Positions 43,496-53,600 of a stretch of 64,000 bases of DNA are shown here, one piece after another. Below the pieces are notes generated by a model, which did no database searches, was not told where the DNA came from, and worked only from the letters and a program-made list of their open reading frames with translations. This DNA comes from Paenibacillus sp. 32352 (GTDB taxonomy: Bacteria > Bacillota > Bacilli > Paenibacillales > NBRC-103111): the NCBI RefSeq assembly GCF_002042965.1, contig NZ_MZNT01000019.1, forward strand, positions 1 through 64,000, given 5' to 3'. Numbering within the stretch: the first letter of the stretch is position 1; every line of letters starts with the position of its first letter. The position numbers and the translations under genes are program-made.

Positions 43496-45034
43496 CTATT
43501 TGTCGCTTGCGGAAATTTCCTCAACCCATTTGTTTCCTTCAAAACGGTCATACCACTGCTTCACGATACTGTCCCAATCCTTCACGTCGATATTGCCCAT
43601 GATGACTTTTACCGTGTTGGTATTGATAAACGCGTCGGCTTCCGCTCTGTATTTCGCTCCGGTTGGAGAAAACGCGAAATCCAGCGGCTTAGGTATGTTC
43701 AAATATTTCTCCAGCATTTTGTTGCCGTCGACGATCGCTTTCTGCGCTTCTTCCGAGTTCTTCTTGCTGATAAATACTTCTTCGGTCGGCTGCAGCGGCA
43801 GCGTCCACAGGAATGCTCCCGGCATATCGCGTGCGATCAGCTCGCTTTTCACTTCGTTCTTGCCGTCCTTCTTCGTATAGTGGATGCCTTCCGCGCCGTA
43901 TACGTTGAAGCTTTGACCTTCCGGGCTGGCCCCAAAGTCCAGCCATTCCATCAGCTTTTGCATTTTGGCAGGATCTTTAGCCGCATTTTTGGATACGAAC
44001 AAACCGCCGTAATTTACGCGGCCTGTAGCGCCTTGCTGGCCTGACGGACCTTTGACCGGCTCGAAAGGAACGAGCTTGGCGGACGGATTCGTTTTCTTGA
44101 AATTGTCCTCAAAGTCGTTGATGCGGGAAAGGTACTGGAAGAAGATCCCGGCCTGTCCTTTGCTGACCAGCTTGGATTCCGCCGTTCTGCCGTCCGTTAC
44201 CGCAAAATCCGGATCGATCAAGCCGTCTTTGAATGCTTTGCTCATCCAGGCAAGGTATTCCTTGAAAGCCGGAGTCGCGAAATTCGGCACGTACTTACCG
44301 TCCTGCTTCACCCATTTATCCTGAATGCCGAACGGCTCCTGCAGACCGCTCGCCCCAACGAAGGCATTGTTGGCATAGCCGATCTGGATCCCGTAGGTAT
44401 CCTTTTTGCCGTTATTGTCCGGATCATTGAATGTGAAGGCTTTGGCTACGTTATAGAGCTCGTCCATCGTTTTGGGAGCCTGCAAGCCCAAATGATCCAG
44501 CCAGTCTTGACGAATCATCGGTGCATCACCGGTCGCAACAGGGTTACGCACATTCGTGATGGCCCATGTTTTATTTTGATACTTCGTAATATAAAGGTCC
44601 TTCTGCTTCTTCAGGTTCGGATACTTGTCGATATATTCGTCCAGCGGAACGATTTCTCCAGCCTTAATCATACCAACGATAAAATCATCCATCGTCCGCC
44701 AGGCGAATGCGTCCGGAATGTCTCCCGAGGCGATTTGCACGCGGATTTTCTCTTTATATATCTCATAAGCGTTGATATTGAACTCGAATTGAACGCCGAG
44801 CTTATCCTGCAAATATTTCAAAGCTTCATTGCTTTCCGCCGACGTGCTCGGAATCGTGTTTCCGTAATCGTAAGCCACTTTCAATTTTACAGATCCGTTT
44901 GGTGCCTTGGAGCCGTCCTGAGCGCCTTGTGTCCCGTTCGCACCGCTATTGCCGCAAGCTGCCGTAACAGCCGCGAGTGCGGTTACCAGTACTATGCTTG
45001 CCGTCTTTTTCCAAATGCTGTTGGTTAACGTCAT
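43496..45034 (-). CDS. extracellular solute-binding lipoprotein (LplA-like)
   Basis: The 512-aa lipoprotein captures oligosaccharides outside the membrane for the two permeases. A signal peptide ends in a lipobox VTAAC with Cys27, followed by a glycine/asparagine-rich linker. The mature part is a type 1 solute-binding fold typical of large CUT1 binding proteins (IRQDWLDHLGLQ, GWLD-like region, GATGRVNYGGLFVSK). The ATG at 45034 has AAAAGGGG ten bases upstream; a longer reading to 45082 would put residues before the signal peptide. First gene of the minus-strand operon. Substrate is probably a pectin- or glycosaminoglycan-type oligomer, judging from the GH88/105 gene. Confidence 0.92.
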   Translation of the reverse strand: MTLTNSIWKKTASIVLVTALAAVTAACGNSGANGTQGAQDGSKAPNGSVKLKVAYDYGNTIPSTSAESNEALKYLQDKLGVQFEFNINAYEIYKEKIRVQIASGDIPDAFAWRTMDDFIVGMIKAGEIVPLDEYIDKYPNLKKQKDLYITKYQNKTWAITNVRNPVATGDAPMIRQDWLDHLGLQAPKTMDELYNVAKAFTFNDPDNNGKKDTYGIQIGYANNAFVGASGLQEPFGIQDKWVKQDGKYVPNFATPAFKEYLAWMSKAFKDGLIDPDFAVTDGRTAESKLVSKGQAGIFFQYLSRINDFEDNFKKTNPSAKLVPFEPVKGPSGQQGATGRVNYGGLFVSKNAAKDPAKMQKLMEWLDFGASPEGQSFNVYGAEGIHYTKKDGKNEVKSELIARDMPGAFLWTLPLQPTEEVFISKKNSEEAQKAIVDGNKMLEKYLNIPKPLDFAFSPTGAKYRAEADAFINTNTVKVIMGNIDVKDWDSIVKQWYDRFEGNKWVEEISASDK

Positions 45035-45297
45035 GTATGAAGTACCCCTTTTCCTCTTTATCAATTCCCGTTGATGTCCCATGGTATTGATGCTTGACCT
45101 TGCATTTTTCGGCCGGCCTGCCTCGTCATTACTTTATCCTTCTTCACGGATTCACAGCAACGATCATTTGCTGCAAAATGCCCTACTCTCGCACATTGAC
45201 CAAACGTCTCGTCTTCAAAACCCAGCAGGAATGCGGGTTTTTGCGGCGACTTATCATTATGAGCAAATTCGCCTTTTGCCTGAATTGACACTTTCCA

Positions 45298-45306
45298 TGC
45301 TATAAT
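45298..45306 (+). promoter_or_regulatory. extended -10 promoter of the membrane AraC gene
   Basis: TGC-TATAAT, an extended -10 with perfect hexamer, lies 73 bases before the AraC start. No good -35 at 17 bases; a TTGACA lies only 10 bases upstream. The 45035-45378 divergent region must also hold the promoter of the transport operon, which I could not locate with confidence. Confidence 0.5.
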
Positions 45307-45378
45307 CAAACGGGTATATTTTATGAGAAACGATCCTGAGACGCCCAGCTTTTACTGGCAATAGAAAGGGGAGACATC

Positions 45379-47667
45379 ATGCGGCTGCAGCGCTCCAAGA
45401 AAGCCCAGACTCTCATTCTCATGCTGCTGTTGACCTCCCTCAGCATTGCGGTCATGGGATTCACCGTATACCGCATCGCTACGAATACTTTGACTCAGGA
45501 GGTCCAGAGCGCCTACCGGGTTTCTTTGCTGCGCATGCAGGATCAGGTCGAAGGCTACTTCAAACAAATTGACCAAGCCGTCCTGCAATTCGAAAAACTC
45601 CCTGCACTCGAGTCACTCGCTTCCCCCAAGACGGAAGAAAATAACCTGGAACTATTGTCCTTGCTTGAAACGATGCTTCGCATGCAAACCTCTCTGGAGG
45701 ATGTAGATAATATTGCCCTGTACCGGCTTGGCACGCACAGACTATACAGCACCAATCATCAAGTTTCCACCTTTCAGGATGATTATGCTCAGGTCATAGA
45801 CAGGTTCGAGCGTCTTGAAAGCAGCCAAGCCTTTTTCAGCATGACGGTCAAACAGACACCGACAACCGTATATGTCCGGAAGCTGCCAATATTTCAAAGC
45901 TCCAAAGCTTTTTACATTATTGTTCATTTGAATCAGAAATTTTTCGATCATATCCTTGGAGCTCATAATGAATCCAAGGGCACTTACTTCATTCTTGATG
46001 AGCATGGGAGCTTATTGCAGTACCGTGGTGATCTAAGCTCTGAACGGCTTGAGAGGGAGATCGTTCCTATCATTACGAAAGGCATGCCGGGGTCCGAGGA
46101 GGTCTTTATCTCTTACCTGCCTCCTTCCTACAAGGGATGGGTATTCGGGTTCGCCATTCCTGCATCCGAGCTGTTTATGAAAATGAACGGTATTCGAAAC
46201 GGCATTTTCATACTGGCGGGTATCCTGCTGGGGTTGGCCATCTTCGTTATTATTTTCTCTACGAACCGGCTGTGGCGGGGATGGAGCGACATCGTGTCCT
46301 TGCTAGAGGATTCCACTCCGGGAAAAGGGGATAAAGGGCTGAAGGACAAGACGCTTCCCGGAAAACAGGCTTTCTCTGCCGAAGCCTCGGCGCCGTTAGA
46401 CGAATTTCGCCAAATCTATGATAAAATGCAGCGCATCAAGGAAACCCGCGATGAGCTCAAAGAGCAGGTCAGGGAGCTGACGCCGGAAATCCGGGAAGCT
46501 TATATCCGCGATATGCTGCAAAAAGGACTCCGGTCGGAGGAAGATCTGGAGAAGTGCCGGCGGTATCACATTCCGCTGTTAACCGGAAACTATAGCTGCT
46601 ATTGCGTTGAAATCGACCAATATAAAAGCATGGCGGAGATTTATTCGGAAGCCGATCTATATTACTTCCGCTACGGGCTGTCCATGGTGATTCAGGAGGT
46701 AATCGATTCCCAGGGACAAGGGGTCGTGTCCGCCCATGGCGACGGGCGCTTTCTCGCCCTGATTACTCTGGAGGAACCGGTATCGGAGGAAGCCTATTCC
46801 ATGATCCTGAGATCGGCATCGACGGTTCGCGATTTTATTAAGCAGTACTTTCCGTTTACCATATCGATCGGCGTCAGCCGCGTCCGCAAAGAGTTTGCTT
46901 ACCTGAGCGTATCCGCACAGGAAGCCGAGGAGGCATTGAAGCATAAGCTCGTGGCAGGTACGAACGAGGTCATTCCTATTGCCGAATTCCAACCGGATGG
47001 AACCGATGGACAGCAGCAGCCTCTCCCGATCTCGTTCCGTGAGCTGGAGAACGATTTGATCTATGCCATCCGTTCCATGGACCGCGAGCTGGCTAGCCGG
47101 TATGTGGACTCACTCGGCTCTCTGCAGGGTATTCGCACCATCAGCTATCAGTGGCTTCAAAGCCAGCTGGCCGAAATGGTGTTCTCTATCCATCGCACCG
47201 TCGGCAGCTCCCTCCGCAAGCCTATGGCAGAGCCTGTCATGGCCGAGCTTATGGAGCTTGCTACATTAGAGGAATGGAGCAGCTGGCTGAAAATACAAGC
47301 AATCGACCGGCTCATTGCCGGGTTGTCGAATGAGCATATGGAGCACATGCAGAACGTCGCCCGGCAGCTCGCCGCTTACATTGAGGAGCACAATGAAGAG
47401 GATCTGCGTCTGGAGAGCTGCTGCAAGGCACTGAACCTCCCTGCTTCCATCGGCAAGCAGGCGCTAAAGGAGGTTCACGACACAACCTTCTCCGAATACT
47501 TGCTGCAAAGCCGGATTGGAAAGGCGCAAAGATGGCTCCTGGAGACGGAAATGAGCGTCGAGGAAATCGCCTCCCGCTTGCAGTACAGCAATGCGCAGAA
47601 CTTCTCCCGGACGTTCAAGAAGGCGGTCGGCGTCCCTCCGGGACATTATCGGAAGGCTTATAGTTGA
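45379..47667 (+). CDS. membrane-bound AraC family transcriptional regulator
   Basis: A 762-aa regulator: transmembrane helix (about 14-34), an extracellular sensor region of about 230 residues (dCache-like), a second helix (about 272-294), a cytoplasmic HAMP/linker and a degenerate cyclase-like middle (about 380-540, SIGVSRVRKEFAYLSVSAQEAEEAL in part), and a C-terminal AraC helix-turn-helix pair (about 658-760; VEEIASRLQYSNAQNFSRTFKKAVGVPPGHY in part). Such proteins, as YesS, sit beside CUT1 sugar operons and switch them on when the sugar is present. It is divergent from the transport operon and is its likely activator. Confidence 0.93.
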   Translation: MRLQRSKKAQTLILMLLLTSLSIAVMGFTVYRIATNTLTQEVQSAYRVSLLRMQDQVEGYFKQIDQAVLQFEKLPALESLASPKTEENNLELLSLLETMLRMQTSLEDVDNIALYRLGTHRLYSTNHQVSTFQDDYAQVIDRFERLESSQAFFSMTVKQTPTTVYVRKLPIFQSSKAFYIIVHLNQKFFDHILGAHNESKGTYFILDEHGSLLQYRGDLSSERLEREIVPIITKGMPGSEEVFISYLPPSYKGWVFGFAIPASELFMKMNGIRNGIFILAGILLGLAIFVIIFSTNRLWRGWSDIVSLLEDSTPGKGDKGLKDKTLPGKQAFSAEASAPLDEFRQIYDKMQRIKETRDELKEQVRELTPEIREAYIRDMLQKGLRSEEDLEKCRRYHIPLLTGNYSCYCVEIDQYKSMAEIYSEADLYYFRYGLSMVIQEVIDSQGQGVVSAHGDGRFLALITLEEPVSEEAYSMILRSASTVRDFIKQYFPFTISIGVSRVRKEFAYLSVSAQEAEEALKHKLVAGTNEVIPIAEFQPDGTDGQQQPLPISFRELENDLIYAIRSMDRELASRYVDSLGSLQGIRTISYQWLQSQLAEMVFSIHRTVGSSLRKPMAEPVMAELMELATLEEWSSWLKIQAIDRLIAGLSNEHMEHMQNVARQLAAYIEEHNEEDLRLESCCKALNLPASIGKQALKEVHDTTFSEYLLQSRIGKAQRWLLETEMSVEEIASRLQYSNAQNFSRTFKKAVGVPPGHYRKAYS

Positions 47668-47894
47668 AAGGTTGTTATCAGCTAAGGAAGATAGATGGAT
47701 GAGGGATGGGGATTGCCCGCAGGAGCATGCGTTGGAGCAACCTCTCTCCCGGTGAAAGACAAGCCCGTATTTGGCGGCTTATCTTCGTTGCCGGCGTCGG
47801 CCAAGGTCTGGTGGGGGTACTTCACGTTCGGGGGACTGTCCAGGCTCCGCGCGAAGCAAGAAGCAGGCCCCTCTGGATACAGCTGCGCAATGTC

Positions 47895-47934
47895 AAAAAA
47901 GCCCATAGACCGCATCGGCGGCTGTGGGCTTTTG
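47895..47934. terminator. bidirectional terminator
   Basis: AAAAGCCCATAGACCGC pairs with GGCGGCTGTGGGCTTTT around a 3-base loop with two mismatches; A-run on the left, T-run on the right. It lies between the convergent AraC and SinR-like genes. The rest of the 47668-47943 gap has no gene I can support. Confidence 0.8.
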
Positions 47935-47943
47935 AGTGAAAGC

Positions 47944-48276
47944 TTATTCTTTGTGACTGTTGTTGTTGCGCCACTTGTTGAACTGCAAAAACTCCATAAA
48001 CTGATCCTTACTGACTCCCGAAGACATGGCCTCCCGAACGAGTCCCACCCACTCCTCATCCAGATCCTGATGCTCGGTCGTTTTATTGTGCAGGAACGAT
48101 TCTATAGGTACGTCGAGAACCGCGCATATTTTCTCCAGAAATTGAATGGAGGGATTGGATTGGATATCCCTCTCGATGGAACTTAAATAGGATTTCGCTA
48201 CCCCGGCCTTTTCGGCGAGTTCCGTGAGGGTGAGCCCCTTTTCCATCCGTAATTGTTTCACTCGTCTGCCTATCAT
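47944..48276 (-). CDS. SinR-like XRE family regulator
   Basis: A 110-aa protein with a Cro/CI-type helix-turn-helix (IGRRVKQLRMEKGLTLTELAEKAGVAKSYLSSIER; core part LAEKAGVAKSYLSSIER) and a C-terminal SinR/SinI-type dimerisation segment (DEEWVGLVREAM, SKDQFMEFLQFNKW). This is the layout of SinR, the biofilm and motility repressor of Bacillus. In Bacillus a small antirepressor SinI is encoded next to it and uses the same dimerisation helices; none is seen here. AGGGGTG precedes the ATG. Monocistronic. Confidence 0.9.
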   Translation of the reverse strand: MIGRRVKQLRMEKGLTLTELAEKAGVAKSYLSSIERDIQSNPSIQFLEKICAVLDVPIESFLHNKTTEHQDLDEEWVGLVREAMSSGVSKDQFMEFLQFNKWRNNNSHKE

Positions 48277-48452
48277 GGTAGCACCCCTACTGTTCTTTCT
48301 TTTTCTCTTCCTTCATATTTTATCAAAAAAAGTGCCGATGTGAACGTGTAAAAAAGAAAAAAATGAAATGAGCGACCATCCATACTTGGATTATGCTGTA
48401 TCGGCTGGTAAATGAAAGCCAAATACGGCTTGTCCTGCCCTAGCCCAAACAA

Positions 48453-48500
48453 GCCTTCAACATCCCGCTCCGGGATGATAAAGGCTGTTGAAGTGAGATG
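48453..48500. repeat. compound inverted repeat between sinR-like and DUF4870 genes
   Basis: CTTCAACA and TGTTGAAG form the outer stem and TCCCG/CGGGA an inner one, with an asymmetric ten-base bulge. It could end the DUF4870 transcript, although no T-run is present. The 48277-48541 gap holds nothing else recognised. Confidence 0.4.
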
Positions 48501-48541
48501 GAGAGAGCGCCGAGACCGCAGCCCGCTTTACATCCTGTTCG

Positions 48542-48865
48542 TTATTTTATCAAACGAATCGTTAAAGGATATTCATACATTTGCCCTTTGGAGGCCCGAA
48601 CCGAGGCTATGATAATCACAATAAGCGCGAATATGCCCAGCAGCGGAAGCAGGACAAACCCGATTACCGCGAAGCAGAGAATTCCCGCAACAAAAGAATA
48701 GATGATCATCGATATTTGAAAATTCAGCGATTCTTTCGCATGCTCCGCGATATAAGCGGATTCATCCTTCTTAATCAACCAAATAATCAGCGGTGCGAGC
48801 ACACCAAGAATAATGCATAATACATGAGAAAGCAGCGCCAAGTTTCTTTCTTCACTCGAAACCAT
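48542..48865 (-). CDS. DUF4870 domain-containing membrane protein
   Basis: A 107-aa protein with about three transmembrane segments, starting with a short charged region (SSEERNLALLSHVLCIILG) and the motif IIWLIKKDESAYIAEHAKESLNFQ; its core part, HAKESLNFQ, is typical of DUF4870/Tic20-like small membrane proteins. Function unknown. The ATG at 48865 has GGAGG six bases upstream; the longer frame has no ribosome binding site. Monocistronic. Confidence 0.88.
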   Translation of the reverse strand: MVSSEERNLALLSHVLCIILGVLAPLIIWLIKKDESAYIAEHAKESLNFQISMIIYSFVAGILCFAVIGFVLLPLLGIFALIVIIIASVRASKGQMYEYPLTIRLIK

Positions 48866-49048
48866 ACTGCACCTCCGTCCCTGGACTTTGTACTGCCAAA
48901 CATAGATTGTCACTAGCAATATGTATGCGCCATTCGCGTTGAAGTTGCAGCCGAATCGAAATATTCCGCTATCCGCACCAAATCGGCAAAAAAAAATAAG
49001 GTGCCGGATGCCGGCCCCCTATTGAAGGTTTATGCTGTTAATTATTCA

Positions 49049-50533
<1,485 letters not shown>

Positions 50534-50549
50534 CGTATACCTCCTGCTC

Positions 50550-50608
50550 GTGCCGGGCATCGGCCGATCCTCTTAGATGCAGCCAAAAGAATCGTTCAAG
50601 CCCGGCAC
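50550..50608. repeat. inverted repeat between gltB and gltD
   Basis: GTGCCGGGC (50550-50558) and GCCCGGCAC (50600-50608) are perfect 9-bp arms 41 bases apart in the intergenic region. In the mRNA they would form a stem around the junction, possibly balancing the amounts of the two subunits. Confidence 0.5.
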
Positions 50609-50618
50609 GGGATTAATA

Positions 50619-53600
50619 TTAGTTGCCGCCTACGCGGGAGACGTCCTTCATGTTCTCTTCGAAAGCGACCAGCATCGCTTCCTGCTGGCTCAAGCCGGAG
50701 CGCTTCACGCGCTCGATAGCCTCGAACATCCGCTTGTAATCCTTCGGAATGACCTTAATAAATTTCCAGAGATACTCTCCCCAGTTTTTCAACACGCGAT
50801 CGGCTACGGTGCTGCCCGTAAACGTCTCGTGGCGCTGGATCATATTGCGCAGCTCCTCGGCTTCATATGTTTCCTCCACCTGCTCGAGCAGCACCATCTC
50901 TTTATTGCAGCGTTCGCTGAATGTACCGTCTTCATCCAGCACATAGGCGATGCCGCCTGACATCCCGGCTGCAAAGTTACGACCCGTTAAGCCAAGGACG
51001 ACTACGCGTCCTCCGGTCATGTATTCGCAGCCATGGTCGCCCACGCCTTCGACAACGGCGCGAACGCCGGAGTTGCGTACGCAGAACCGCTCACCTGCTA
51101 TTCCCCGGATATAGGCCTCGCCGTCCGTAGCTCCATAGAAGGCCACGTTGCCGATGATGATGTTATCCTCGGCGGCAAACGTCGACTGCTCGGAAGGGAA
51201 GATGGCGATTTTGCCGCCGGATAAGCCTTTGCCGACATAGTCGTTCGCATCCCCTTCCAGGGAAAGCGTGATGCCCTTCGGCACGAAGGCGCCGAAGCTC
51301 TGCCCTGCGGAGCCGTTAAAATGCAGGCGGATCGTATCGTGAGGCAGTCCCTCACTGCCGTAACGGCGGGTGACCTCGCTGCCGACGATCGTCCCGACGA
51401 CGCGGTTGACGTTATGAATCGGCAAAATCACATGCACGTGCTCTTTCCGTTCAAGCGCAGGCTTGCAGGCTTCCAGCAGCTCCGTCATGTCCAGGGACCG
51501 ATCCAGTCCGTGGTCCTGGGTCTCGGAGCAGAATCGTCCTACCTCTTCTCCAACCTCCGGCTGGTGAAGAAGAGGGGACAAATCGAGGCCTTTGGCCTTC
51601 CAATGCTCGATGGCCTGCTTCGTTTCGAGAATCTCGGTATGTCCGATCATTTCCTCAATCGTACGGAAGCCGAGCTCCGCCATGAGCTCGCGCGCGTCCT
51701 GCGCGACGAAATGCATAAAGTTGACCACGTGCTGCGGATCTCCCGAAAATTTTTTGCGCAAATCCGGATTCTGGGTAGCCACGCCAACCGGACAGGTGTC
51801 CAAGTGACATACCCTCATCATAATGCAGCCGAGGGCGATCAGCGGTGTCGTGGCGAAGCCGAACTCTTCGGCTCCAAGCAGCGCGGCAATAACGACATCG
51901 CGGCCTGTCATCAGCTTGCCGTCCGTTTCCACCGTAATGCGGCTTCTCAGATTATTCAGCACCAGCGTCTGATGCGTTTCGGCAAGCCCCAGCTCCCACG
52001 GCAAGCCGGCATGGCGGATGCTCGTTTGCGGCGAGGCTCCGGTTCCCCCGTCGTAGCCGCTGATCAGGACGACGTCGGCCTTCCCTTTGGCCACGCCGGC
52101 CGCGATTGTGCCTACTCCCACCTCGGATACGAGCTTGACGCTGATTCGAGCCCGCGGGTTCGCGTTCTTCAGATCGTGAATCAGCTCCGCCAAGTCCTCG
52201 ATCGAATAGATATCATGATGCGGCGGAGGCGAGATCAATCCCACACCCGGCGTTACGCCGCGGACCTCGGCGACCCAGGGGTACACCTTCGTGCCCGGCA
52301 GCTGACCGCCTTCCCCCGGTTTGGCGCCCTGCGCCATCTTGATTTGTATCTCGTCGGCGTTAACGAGATAATGGCTCGTTACGCCGAAGCGTCCCGAGGC
52401 CACCTGCTTGATCGCACTGCGGCGAAGGTCTCCGTTCGCGTCGGGAGTGAAGCGCTCCGGATGCTCCCCTCCCTCGCCTGTATTCGATTTACCGCCGATC
52501 CGGTTCATAGCGATCGCCAGGCTCTCATGAGCTTCCTTCGAGATGGAGCCGTAAGACATGGCACCTGTCTTGAACCGTTTGAACATCGATTCTACAGACT
52601 CGACTTCTTCAATAGGAACCGGATTGCGGTTCGGCTTAAAGGAGAGCAGGGAACGCAGCGTGGCGTACTTTTCATTTTCTTTATGAATCAGCTTGACGAA
52701 GCTTTTGAACATGCCGTAATTGTTTGTTCGGACGGCCGTCTGCAGGGCGTGGATCGTTTCCGGGTTATACAAATGATCCTCGCCGTTCTTGCGCCACTGC
52801 AGCTCTCCCCCCGTATCCAGCACACGATCCCGGCCCTCCTGCTCGGAGAAGGCCCGCTGATGACGGAGAATCGCTTCCTGGGCAATCCCCTCTATCGTCA
52901 TTCCGCCGACCGGCGTATAAGTCCACGTAAAATATTTATCGATAACGGAGGAGTCCAAGCCAATTGCTTCAAAAATCTGCGCTCCGCGGTAGCTCTGGAT
53001 CGTGGAGATGCCCATCTTGGCCAGCACCTTCACGACGCCCTTGGTAGCGGCTTTCACGTAGTTATAAACCGCCTTTTCCGCCGTAATGTCCTTCAGCCTG
53101 CTATGGCGGACCATATCCTCCAGCGTTTCCAAGGCCAGATAAGGATTGACCGCGCTGACCCCGTAGCCCAGAAGCAGAGCAAAATGATGCACCTCACGCG
53201 GCTCGCCCGACTCCAGCAGCAAGCCTACCTTCGTCCGCGTGCCTTCGCGGATCAGGTGATGGTGCAGGCCCGAGACCGCAAGCAGCGCAGGTATGGCTGC
53301 ATGGCGGGCGTCTACGCCGCGGTCGGATAATAGAATCAGCGTTGCGCCGCCGGCAATCGCTTCATCCGCAGCCGCGTACAGCTCATCCATCGCGCGTTCC
53401 AGCGCGGACGCGCCCTCAGCCGGATTGAACAGGATCGGCAGTATAACCGTGCGGAAGCCTTCACGCTGAATGCCGCGCAGCTTGGCAAGCTCGGCATTCG
53501 TCAGGATCGGCGTAGCCAGCCGGATTTGACGGCAGCTTGCCGGCTCCGGCCGGATCAAGCTGCGCTCGGGACCCACCGTAGTGCCCTGCGCCGTAATAAT

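Noticed and set aside
47695..48186. Open frames in the AraC/SinR-like gap, on both strands
   Set aside because: They run through the bidirectional terminator or antisense into the SinR-like gene; composition suggests chance frames in GC-rich DNA.
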